A stretch of 12,870 nucleotides of DNA, taken from positions 1-12,870 of the forward strand of contig JAJYZN010000067.1 in NCBI GenBank assembly GCA_021799915.1, written 5' to 3'. The notes under the pieces are model-generated. The model saw nothing but the letters and a program-made list of their open reading frames with translations, had not been told where the DNA came from and ran no database searches. A program made the translations under genes and the position numbers. Source of the DNA: Actinomycetes bacterium. GTDB lineage: Bacteria > Actinomycetota > Acidimicrobiia > Acidimicrobiales > RAAP-2. Numbering within the stretch: the first letter of the stretch is position 1; the number at the start of each line of letters is the position of its first letter. This document shows positions 1-6,204 of this stretch, piece by piece.

Positions 1-113
1 ACCTCCTCATCGAAGGGTCCGAGGGCGGCCTCGACGCCCGGGTCACCGAAAGTCTCCTCCACATCATCCAAGGGGTCTTACATGCCGACCAGCACCTGGC
101 TCGAGGCGATTAG
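1..113 (+). CDS. fliH: FliH C-terminal end (partial, cut by window start)
   Basis: Reading from base 3, about 36 codons are open to a TAG at 111-113. The peptide begins LLIEGSEGGLDARVTESLL, resembling the C-terminal end of the FliH/YscL export-ATPase regulator, where an acidic stretch is followed by an (I/L)DA segment and a helix. The frame overlaps the fliI start at base 82 by 32 bp, and fliH-fliI is the usual gene order. In the family, FliH binds the FliI ATPase at the flagellar export gate. The visible stretch is short, so the assignment depends largely on the FliI neighbour; a different gene upstream of fliI is possible. Confidence 0.5.
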   Translation, partial: LLIEGSEGGLDARVTESLLHIIQGVLHADQHLARGD

Positions 114-402
114 GAAGGCGCCGCCCGCGGTTCCGATCGGTCGGGTGACCGAGCTCGTCGGCCTCACGGTGCATGCCGAGGGGCCGAGCGCGCGTGTGGG
201 GGAGCTCTGCTACATCGAGGGGCCGGACGGCGATGTGGCGGCGGAGGTCGTGGGCTTCCACCATCGGGAAACGCGGCTCATGCCGCTCGGCCCGCTCTCC
301 GGGCTCCGGCCGGGCTCCCGGGTGCGTGCCTCCGGGCACGCGCTCTCGGTGTCGACCGGAGCGGCGGTGCTGGGCCGGCTTCTGGACGGACTCGGCCAGC
401 CG
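82..402 (+). pseudogene. fliI: Flagellar export ATPase FliI, N-terminal fragment only
   Basis: From the ATG at 82 about 107 codons match the N-terminal beta-barrel domain of FliI/type III export ATPases: RVTELVGLTVHAEGP, LCYIEG, PLGPLSGLRPGSRV and the hinge motif VLGRLLDGLGQP. Family members are about 430-450 residues long, and the Walker A loop, Walker B and C-terminal domain should follow. After GLGQP the FliI similarity ends at about base 402-405, and the next bases read as another gene on the opposite strand. The frame happens to stay open to base 1401 because of high GC, but that extension is arginine/proline-rich and matches no ATPase. It cannot be a working ATPase. It is either the remnant of a deletion or one side of an assembly join. 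Confidence 0.7.
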
Positions 403-410
403 CGGACTTC
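398..410. other. Junction between two truncated genes
   Basis: FliI similarity on the plus strand ends at GLGQP (bases 388-402). Acyl-CoA ligase similarity on the minus strand ends at about YEDAAKSA (roughly bases 404-426). Both genes lose their 3' parts at the same place, tail to tail. No transposase, terminal repeat or tRNA lies near the join. Either a deletion brought a flagellar operon against a convergent ligase gene, or two contigs were wrongly joined. The exact base is uncertain by several bases. Confidence 0.6.
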
Positions 411-856
411 GCGGCGTCCTCGTAACGGGCCGCCCACGGAGGACACGCCGAGGTGCCGTCGTCGACCCACAGCCATGCCCGCACCTTGGGAAGCCGCTCG
501 AGGACACGCTCGATGCGACCGGCGAAGGCGCCGTGGAAGACGACGGCCACCGCGTCCGCGTTGTCCCAGAGGTAGACCAGCTCGTCGTCGGCGTACCGGT
601 AGTTCGTGTTCACCGGGACCAGGCCGACCTTGGTGGCAGCGAAGGTCGCCTCCAGGTACTCAGGGGAGTTGTAGAGGTAGATGGCGACCTTGTCCTGCTG
701 GACCGGACCCAGGTCCATCAGCCAGCGAGCGACCCCGTCGGCCCGCTGGTCGAAGGAGGACCACGTCACCCGGCGGTTCCCCTGGACCAGCGCCGGGGCC
801 TCGGGCAGCCGGTCGGCGACCTCCTCCCAGACGTCCGCGTAGTTCCAGTTCGACAC
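403..856 (-). pseudogene. Acyl-CoA ligase (FadD19-like), N-terminal fragment
   Basis: About 150 residues of an AMP-forming acyl-CoA synthetase are readable on the minus strand: NWNYADVWEEVADRLPEAPA, DKVAIYLYNSPEYLEATFAA, GLVPVNTNYRYADDELVYL and a VDDG segment. This matches the N-terminal subdomain of FadD19/FadD17-type ligases, which activate steroid side chains or fatty acids as CoA thioesters. Family members are about 530-550 residues, so the P-loop, the adenylation core and the C-terminal lid with its catalytic lysine are all missing beyond the junction. I chose the GTG at 856 because GGGAGG lies 9 bases before it; the GTG at 865 has no room for a ribosome binding site. After the junction the frame runs into antisense fliI to base 278. 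It is divergent from the acyl-CoA dehydrogenase at 999 and was probably once a lipid-catabolism partner of it. Confidence 0.7.
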
Positions 857-986
857 GACCCTCACCCTCCCGTCCAGGACCCTCGTCTCGATCGTCTCCG
901 CATCGTCGGACCTTCGGCACGCCCGGACCGATCATCGGCCGGTCGTTCTCCGGTCACCCGGTTCGATGCGACTCGGGAGTGAAGCC

Positions 987-998
987 TACGCTGCCCAG
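987..998 (+). promoter_or_regulatory. Candidate -10 element for a leaderless acyl-CoA dehydrogenase mRNA
   Basis: TACGCT (987-992) fits the actinobacterial TANNNT -10 pattern. It is followed by exactly six bases and then GTG at 999, the spacing expected if transcription starts on the first base of the start codon. The same TANNNT-N6-GTG layout occurs before bioB. No good -35 is visible, only TCGATG about 18 bases upstream. Confidence 0.35.
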
Positions 999-2189
999 GT
1001 GGACCTCGCCCTTCCAGACGAAGACCATCCGGCGCGACAGAGGTTTCGGGAGTGGGTGGCCGACCACGCCCGGCCGACCGGGCGCGAGTTGGCCGAGGCC
1101 GGGTACGTGGCACCCCACTGGCCGGCGCCCTGGGGGCTGGCCGCCGATCCGATCGACCAGCTCGTCATCGACGACGAGCTCCGCCGGGCCGGTATCCGCC
1201 GGCCGGTCAACCCCATCGGGATCGGCTGGGCCGGTCCCACCATCCTCCATGCCGGCACCGAGGCTCAGAAGCAGCGCTGGATTCTGCCGATCCTGTCGGG
1301 GGAGGAGTTCTGGTGCCAGCTCTTCAGCGAGCCCGGCGCCGGCAGCGACCTGGCGTCGCTCACGACTCGGGCGGTGCGCGACGGCGACGAGTGGGTGGTG
1401 AGTGGACAGAAGGTGTGGACCACGTTCGCCCACATGGCCAAGTTCGGCATTCTCCTGGCCCGGACCCACCCCGGAGCGACCAAGCACCGAGGCATCTCGT
1501 ACTTCGTGTGCCCCATGAGCTCTCCGGGGATCGAGATCCGCCCGCTGGTGGACATGACCGGGGAGCACGCGTTCAACGAAGTGTTCTTCGACGAAGTGCG
1601 CATTCCCGGTGACCACCTCGTCGGAGAGGTCAACGGCGGGTGGGAGCTGGCCAAGGTGACCCTGGGGAACGAGCGTGTGTCGTTGTCGGGCGAGGGCTCC
1701 CTGTGGGGGAATGGGCCGACCGCGTCGGATCTCGTCGACGACGTCCGCCAGGCCGGTGGCACGCCGAGCCCGGTCCTGCGCCAGCGACTGGCCCGGGTCT
1801 GGACCGAAGGGGAGATCCTCCGGGTCCTGCGACTGCGAACGGTGTCGGCGGCGCTCGCCGGCAGGACCCCGGGGCCCGAGGCGTCGGTACGCAAGGCGCT
1901 GGCTGACGCCCACGGACGACACGTGTTGGAACTGGCCCGGGATCTCGCCGGCCCGTACGCCACCCTCCCGGACTCCCGACCCACCGAGGGATGGGGGAAC
2001 AGCCCGGCCGAGGCGACCGCCGGGGGCCAGGTTCGTAACGACCACCCGACGCCGTGGGACGGCGCGACCTGGTCCCGGGGGTTCCTGTTCTCTCCGGCCC
2101 TCACGATCGGCGGCGGCACGTCGGAGGTGCAGCGCAACATCGTGGCCGAGAAGGTGTTGGGGCTGCCCCGGGACGCCGATCTCTCATGA
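999..2189 (+). CDS. Acyl-CoA dehydrogenase, FadE type
   Basis: A 396-residue flavoprotein of the acyl-CoA dehydrogenase family, which alpha,beta-desaturates acyl-CoA using FAD and passes electrons to ETF. Visible marks are the substrate/FAD segment LFSEPGAGSD (residues 108-117), WVVSGQKVWTT (132-142), the RIPGDHLVGEVNGGW middle region and the C-terminal IGGGTSEVQRNI (370-381). The MCAD-type catalytic glutamate position (YEGT) is glycine here (Gly372). Glu225 in LGNERVSL is at the helix-G position used by isovaleryl- and long-chain acyl-CoA dehydrogenases and could be the base. Many actinobacterial FadE subunits instead work as heteromers with only one catalytic chain. Start: GTG 999 is preferred from the leaderless -10 layout and the family-like MDLALP opening; ATG 966 would add 11 residues and has no ribosome binding site. 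Substrate cannot be told from sequence. Confidence 0.92.
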   Translation: MDLALPDEDHPARQRFREWVADHARPTGRELAEAGYVAPHWPAPWGLAADPIDQLVIDDELRRAGIRRPVNPIGIGWAGPTILHAGTEAQKQRWILPILSGEEFWCQLFSEPGAGSDLASLTTRAVRDGDEWVVSGQKVWTTFAHMAKFGILLARTHPGATKHRGISYFVCPMSSPGIEIRPLVDMTGEHAFNEVFFDEVRIPGDHLVGEVNGGWELAKVTLGNERVSLSGEGSLWGNGPTASDLVDDVRQAGGTPSPVLRQRLARVWTEGEILRVLRLRTVSAALAGRTPGPEASVRKALADAHGRHVLELARDLAGPYATLPDSRPTEGWGNSPAEATAGGQVRNDHPTPWDGATWSRGFLFSPALTIGGGTSEVQRNIVAEKVLGLPRDADLS

Positions 2190-2262
2190 CGTCGCCGCCG
2201 CCGATCCTGCCCGACGCGGGCGACCTGACAAGGGCGCCCCGGCGTGGGCGACGCTCAGCCGA

Positions 2263-2748
2263 TCATCGAGACGAGGTGATGAGCGGTCCGGCATCCGCTG
2301 AGCCCTGCCGTACACCCTGTCCGGCGCGCCCGGCGAGCTCCTCTGGCTCGTAGAGCATCCAGTAGGCGTTCTGGGCGTGCTTGCGGGCCCGGTCCCGGCA
2401 GATCTCGGCCAGGCGGACCGGATCGTCCTCCTCGTCCTCGTGCACGAACACCTCGAGGATCGGGGTGCTCGTCATGAGCTGGGCCATCATGATCCCCGAC
2501 GAGGCCTCGTGGGCACACGTCTTGTCGATCGGCGCCTTCCCGGGCATTCCCAGTGCCACCACGATCTTGCAGCTCTCCTCTTCGATGAGGCGCTTCGCCG
2601 CCACGGCCAGGTCCTTGAAGCCCGGGACGGTGCGGCGGACGACCTCGAACCTCCGGTTGTGCCCGGGACAGTGAGCGAGCTGGTCCACCGCCTCGCTCCC
2701 CATGTCGTAGCGGGCGAACATCGTGTCGACTACGCCGATCCGCTGCAT
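2263..2748 (-). CDS. ribC: Riboflavin synthase, archaeal RibC type
   Basis: A 161-residue protein closely resembling the archaeal riboflavin synthase first known from Methanocaldococcus and Methanothermobacter. It matches from end to end: IGVVDTMFARYDM (4-16), TVPGFKDLAVAAKRLIEEE (40-58), IVVALGMPGKAPIDKTCAHE (62-81), MMAQLMT (87-93), ILEVFVHEDE (97-106) and a C-terminal GQGVRQGSADAGP. The enzyme dismutates two molecules of 6,7-dimethyl-8-ribityllumazine to riboflavin and a pyrimidinedione. It is a paralogue of lumazine synthase and unrelated to the two-barrel RibE enzyme of most bacteria. The ATG at 2748 has GGAG eight bases upstream; an in-frame start at 2808 would add 20 unconserved residues. 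No other riboflavin gene is nearby, so it stands alone, divergent from bioA and convergent with the acyl-CoA dehydrogenase. Identification is firm; why a bacterium carries this form is the open question. Confidence 0.93.
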   Translation of the reverse strand: MQRIGVVDTMFARYDMGSEAVDQLAHCPGHNRRFEVVRRTVPGFKDLAVAAKRLIEEESCKIVVALGMPGKAPIDKTCAHEASSGIMMAQLMTSTPILEVFVHEDEEDDPVRLAEICRDRARKHAQNAYWMLYEPEELAGRAGQGVRQGSADAGPLITSSR

Positions 2749-2862
2749 GGTGGTGGCTCCGTTCTCAAGATGCTGGGGACCACCGGCGTCGCCGGCAGCC
2801 TGACCCACCGGTGGCGCCGGCGGCCGGTCCCCATTGTCGCGCAGGTCCCATGCCTGGTGACA

Positions 2863-2899
2863 GCGTTCAGTGGACGAACGCCGGTAGCTGGTTGAGAAT
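2863..2899 (+). promoter_or_regulatory. Candidate bioA promoter with overlapping operator
   Basis: GCGTTC (2863-2868) and GAACGC (2876-2881) form a perfect 6-bp inverted repeat with a 7-base centre. TGGACG (2871-2876) matches 4 of 6 bases of a -35, and GAGAAT (2894-2899) matches 4 of 6 of a -10, with a 17-base spacer. Transcription from here would begin at about the GTG at 2908, so the bio operon mRNA may be leaderless, consistent with no ribosome binding site before bioA. A repeat covering the -35 is typical of repression. The regulator is not visible; a BioQ-like TetR protein is one guess. Confidence 0.4.
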
Positions 2900-2907
2900 C
2901 GACGACC

Positions 2908-4266
2908 GTGGATCGAGCGACGAGGAGACCGACGGAGGCACCGAGCGGCATAGCCGTGCCCGACGGTCGGGAGGTGGAGCGATCACCAACTTGGGTGGCC
3001 CGGGATGCCGAAGTGGTCTGGCACGGGTTCACCCAGATGGCTGCCTACCCCGACAACGCCCCGGTGGTCGTCGAGCGGGCCGAGGGTCGCGAGCTGATCG
3101 ACGTCGACGGTCGGCGGTACCTCGACGCCATTTCGTCCCTGTGGGTCAACACGTTGGGGCACCGGGTCCCCGAGCTCGACGAGGCGTTGATCGACCAGAT
3201 CGGGCGGGTGGCCCACTCCACCATGCTGGGCAACGGCAATGCGGTCGTCGTCGAGCTGGCCGAAGAGCTTCGCCAGGTGGTGCCGGTGCGGGGAGCTCAC
3301 TTCCTCTTCGCCTCCGACGGCGCGGTGGCCGTCGAGCAGGCCCTCAAGATGGCCTTCCAGTACTGGCTGAACCGCGGCGTGGTGAGGCGGAACCGGTTCC
3401 TGGCACTCGGAGACGCCTACCACGGTGACACCGTGGGGTCGCTTTCGCTCGGCGACGGTGGGTTCTCCAGCTCGCTGTTCGACCCGTTGCGCTTCCCGGT
3501 GCTGCGAGCTCCCGGCTATGCCGACCCCGAGTGGTCAACCAAGGCGTGCCGGGCGGTGGAGGCGTCCGCCGACCAGCTGGCGGCGGTGGTGATCGAGCCG
3601 CTGGTCCAAGGGGCTTCGGGGATGCTGTGCGCTGAACCTGGTGATGTGGCTGCCCTCGGACGGGCATGTCGGCGGGCCGGGGTCCTCCTCATCTGCGACG
3701 AGGTGGCGACGGGGTTCGGTCGGACCGGCACCCTGTTCGCGTCGGAGCAGTGCCGGCTCGAACCGGACCTGCTCTGCCTGGGCAAGGGGATCACCGGGGG
3801 CTATCTGGCGATGTCGGTCACGGTGGCATCCGACGACGTCTACCGGGCATTCCTCGGCGAGGACCTGGGCCCCGAGACGTTTTTCCACGGCCACTCCTAC
3901 GGCGGCAATGCCCTGGCCGCGGCGGTGGCACTTCGCCACCTGCGCCTCTTCACCGAGTGGGATGTGCTGGCCAACGTGCGTGCCCGCTCGGCCCAGCTGA
4001 GTGCCCGGCTGGATGAGCGGCTGGGCGCACATCGCGCTGTCGCCGCCGTGCGCTTGCGCGGGCTCATGGCCGGAGTGCAGCTGATGTCCCCAGGCCCTTC
4101 GGCGCGTTGGGGACGGCGGGTCTCGGCGGCGGCCGTCCGGCGTGGCGTCCTCCTCCGTCCGCTCGGAGATGTCATCGTGGTCATGCCACCGCTCACCGTG
4201 ACCGCCGGGGAGATCGACCGGATCGTCGAGGTCCTGGGCGATGCCGTCGACGAGGTGACCGGGTGA
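2908..4266 (+). CDS. bioA: DAPA aminotransferase, lysine-using (BioK) type
   Basis: A 452-residue class III PLP aminotransferase that converts KAPA (8-amino-7-oxononanoate) to DAPA (7,8-diaminononanoate). PLP-site features are AYHGDT, DEVATGFGRTG (Asp264 contacts the pyridine nitrogen) and Lys293 in LGKGITGGYL, the Schiff-base lysine. Several signatures agree with the Bacillus subtilis enzyme, which takes its amino group from L-lysine, rather than with SAM-dependent BioA: FTQM near the start, SSLWVNTLGHR in place of SSWW...HGH, HSTMLG, VQGASGM, FFHGHSYGGN and RPLGDVI. The usual DSGS phosphate-binding loop reads ASDGAVAVE. The GTG at 2908 is supported by the promoter spacing; GTGs at 2956 and 2977 would trim 16-23 poorly conserved residues. 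It is the first gene of bioA-bioF-bioD. Transaminase identity is firm; lysine as donor is inferred. Confidence 0.93.
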   Translation: MDRATRRPTEAPSGIAVPDGREVERSPTWVARDAEVVWHGFTQMAAYPDNAPVVVERAEGRELIDVDGRRYLDAISSLWVNTLGHRVPELDEALIDQIGRVAHSTMLGNGNAVVVELAEELRQVVPVRGAHFLFASDGAVAVEQALKMAFQYWLNRGVVRRNRFLALGDAYHGDTVGSLSLGDGGFSSSLFDPLRFPVLRAPGYADPEWSTKACRAVEASADQLAAVVIEPLVQGASGMLCAEPGDVAALGRACRRAGVLLICDEVATGFGRTGTLFASEQCRLEPDLLCLGKGITGGYLAMSVTVASDDVYRAFLGEDLGPETFFHGHSYGGNALAAAVALRHLRLFTEWDVLANVRARSAQLSARLDERLGAHRAVAAVRLRGLMAGVQLMSPGPSARWGRRVSAAAVRRGVLLRPLGDVIVVMPPLTVTAGEIDRIVEVLGDAVDEVTG

Positions 4267-5423
4267 CCGGCCCGGTGGCCGCGTCGCCTGAGGTCACGAG
4301 CTGGGAGGATCGCATCTCCGCTCGCCTGGCTGCGGTGGTGGACCAGGGCAGGTGGCGTTCCCCGGTGACGTTCGACGCCAGGGGCCCAGAAGGCGACCTC
4401 GGGTCTGACGCCCGCAGGGTGGTGTCCTTCGCGTCGAACGACTACCTGGGCCTCACGGTCCACCCCTCGGTGACCCGGGCCGCCGCCGAGGCGATTGCGC
4501 GGTGGGGATCGGGAGCCGGAGGATCGCGCCTCATCACCGGAACCCGACCCGTCCACCGTGACCTGGAGACGGCACTGGCCGACTGGAAGGACGCCGAGGC
4601 CGCGATCTGCTTCCCGACCGGCTTTGCCGCGAACTTGGGGGTCCTGGGGGTATTGGGGTCGGAGGGGACCTCGATCTACTCCGACGAGCTCAACCACGCA
4701 TCCATCGTGGACGGTTGCAGACTGGCGCGGGGCAGGGTCTCGGTGTATCGGCACTGTGACGTCGAGCATCTCGAAGCGCTGCTGGCGGCAGATCCGAGCC
4801 CGGCGATCGTGGTCACCGACACCGTGTTCTCGATGGACGGCGACGTGGCGCCGTTGGCCGAGATCGCCCAAGTCTGCCGGCGATTCGGCACCGTACTGGT
4901 CCTGGACGAGGCCCACGCGGTCCTCGGCCCCGAACTGGGACCGGAAGTGACCGACGAGGTGACGGTGGTGCGGGTAGGGACGCTGTCGAAGACCCTGGGG
5001 TCGTTGGGCGGTTACGTCGCCGGGCCCAAGATGGTGGTCGACCTGGTGGTGAACCTGGCCCGACCGTACATCTTCACCACCGCCGCCTCCCCAGCCGACG
5101 CCGCCGCGGCGCTGGCCGCCCTGGACGTGCTCCGCAGTGCCGAAGGTCGTGTGCTCCGCAGCCGGCTGGAGGGGTACGTAGAGAGGGTTGCTCCGGGCCA
5201 CCAGAGCCCGATCGTTCCGGTGATCGTGGGGAGCGAGGCTTCGGCGGTGGCGGCGTCGTCGATGCTTCTCGAGCGTGGGTTGTGGGTCCCGGCCATCCGG
5301 CCGCCAACCGTCCCCCCTGGTACGAGCCGCCTGCGGGTGACCCTGTCGGCGGCCCACACTGCCCAGCAGGTGGAGGCGCTGGTCCGGGCGCTGGGTGGGC
5401 TTCCCCGGCCGGGGAGGACCTGA
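4263..5423 (+). CDS. bioF: 8-amino-7-oxononanoate synthase
   Basis: A 386-residue alpha-oxoamine synthase that condenses pimeloyl-ACP or pimeloyl-CoA with L-alanine to give KAPA, the first step of biotin ring assembly. Conserved elements in order are SFASNDYLGL, GAGGSRLITGT, SDELNHASIVDG (His145 stacks on PLP), LDEAHAVLG (Asp215 and His218), TLSKTLGSLGGY (Schiff-base Lys243) and the C-terminal IRPPTVPPGTSRLRVTLS. Length fits the family. The GTG start overlaps the bioA stop by 4 bp (GTGA), with GAGGTG five bases upstream inside bioA, so translation should be coupled. A longer open frame back to 4107 lies within bioA and is not family-like. Close relatives (KBL, ALAS, SPT) are excluded mainly by the operon. 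Confidence 0.95.
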   Translation: MTGPVAASPEVTSWEDRISARLAAVVDQGRWRSPVTFDARGPEGDLGSDARRVVSFASNDYLGLTVHPSVTRAAAEAIARWGSGAGGSRLITGTRPVHRDLETALADWKDAEAAICFPTGFAANLGVLGVLGSEGTSIYSDELNHASIVDGCRLARGRVSVYRHCDVEHLEALLAADPSPAIVVTDTVFSMDGDVAPLAEIAQVCRRFGTVLVLDEAHAVLGPELGPEVTDEVTVVRVGTLSKTLGSLGGYVAGPKMVVDLVVNLARPYIFTTAASPADAAAALAALDVLRSAEGRVLRSRLEGYVERVAPGHQSPIVPVIVGSEASAVAASSMLLERGLWVPAIRPPTVPPGTSRLRVTLSAAHTAQQVEALVRALGGLPRPGRT

Positions 5424-6161
5424 GTGCGCGGCCGTCCGGATCGGCTGGTGGCGGTCGTGGGCACGGGCACCGAGGTGGGCAAGACCTGGGTCACGGCTCG
5501 GCTCGTGGGCGCCCTCGCCGACGCCGGCCACCAGGTCTGGGCCCGCAAGCCGGCCCAGTCGTTCGACGCGTCCGACGACCCGGCTTCGACCGACGCGGCC
5601 GTGCTGGCCGAGGCCACCGGGGAGGTCCCCTCGGCCGTCTGCCCCGTCCACCGGTGGTACCCGGTGGCCATGGCGCCGCCGATGGCCGCCGCCGCGCTGG
5701 GCCTTCCATCCTTCACCGTGACCGACCTCTTCGACGAGCTCTCGTGGCCCACCTCATCCCCCGCGTCCGACCCAGGTGGCGCCGATCCGGGCCGGGCGTC
5801 GGTGGGCCTGGTCGAGACTGCCGGCGGGGTGCGCTCGCCCCTGGCCGACGACGGTGACTGCATCAGCCTTCTCGAGCTCCTCGCTCCTGATGCCGTGGTC
5901 CTGGTGGCGGACGCCGGGCTGGGGACGATCCACAGCGTGCGACTGTGCTTGGATGCGCTCTCCCCGGCCTCATCGGGAGCGGGCTCGTCGCCAGGACCCC
6001 GGCCGCTCTGGGCGAGCTCGGTGATGGTGGTCCTGAACCGCTTCGACCCGGCCAGCCGGCTCCACCGGGCCAACCGCCGATGGCTCCAGGAGCGTGACGG
6101 AGCCCACGTCCTGGCGGTTCCGGGGGAAGAGCACCGGCTCGTGGCCGCCGTGACCTCGTAG
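5424..6161 (+). CDS. bioD: Dethiobiotin synthetase, divergent variant
   Basis: A 245-residue P-loop enzyme that uses ATP and CO2 to close the ureido ring of DAPA, giving dethiobiotin. The Walker A loop VVGTGTEVGKTWVTA has Lys20; ARKPAQSF (Lys42) corresponds to the carbamate-site YKPVASG of E. coli BioD; VETAGGVRSPL corresponds to its VEGAGG loop; VLVADAGLGTIHSV and VVLNRF follow. The middle differs from E. coli BioD, with YPVAMAPPMAAAALG in the plaP segment and Ser/Pro/Gly-rich inserts around residues 111-123 and 180-195. The GTG directly follows the bioF stop with no gap, and GGGGAGG lies six bases upstream. Last gene of the operon. BioD identity rests on motifs plus position between BioF/BioA and biotin. 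Confidence 0.9.
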   Translation: MRGRPDRLVAVVGTGTEVGKTWVTARLVGALADAGHQVWARKPAQSFDASDDPASTDAAVLAEATGEVPSAVCPVHRWYPVAMAPPMAAAALGLPSFTVTDLFDELSWPTSSPASDPGGADPGRASVGLVETAGGVRSPLADDGDCISLLELLAPDAVVLVADAGLGTIHSVRLCLDALSPASSGAGSSPGPRPLWASSVMVVLNRFDPASRLHRANRRWLQERDGAHVLAVPGEEHRLVAAVTS

Positions 6162-6167
6162 TCGGGA

Positions 6168-6187
6168 GGTGGACTACGCGTCCCACC
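6168..6187. terminator. Hairpin between convergent bioD and GNAT-synthetase genes
   Basis: GGTGGAC (6168-6174) pairs with GTCCCACC (6180-6187) around a five-base loop, with one bulged C. It fills the 43-bp gap between the bioD stop and the end of the minus-strand gene, where a bidirectional terminator would be expected. There is no T-run on either side, so it is not a classical intrinsic terminator. Confidence 0.35.
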
Positions 6188-6204
6188 GCCCCCGGTCGGA
6201 CGCT

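Noticed and set aside
380..430. Mobile element as cause of the fliI/ligase join
   Set aside because: No transposase, terminal inverted repeat, target duplication or attachment site is visible around the join.
82..1401. A 439-codon open frame starting as FliI
   Set aside because: Only the first ~107 residues look like a protein family; the rest is Arg/Pro-rich and overlaps antisense ligase and sense dehydrogenase sequence in another frame.
954..2140. Long minus-strand open frames opposite the acyl-CoA dehydrogenase
   Set aside because: No recognisable motifs, and codon bias follows the plus-strand frame.
2209..2221. GCCCG-ACG-CGGGC hairpin between the convergent dehydrogenase and ribC genes
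   Set aside because: Only five pairs with a three-base loop and no T-run; such stems are common at this GC.
3897..5651. A 584-codon minus-strand open frame opposite bioA/bioF
   Set aside because: High GC keeps antisense frames open; the composition is Arg/Gly/His-rich with no family motif, and the plus-strand genes are certain.
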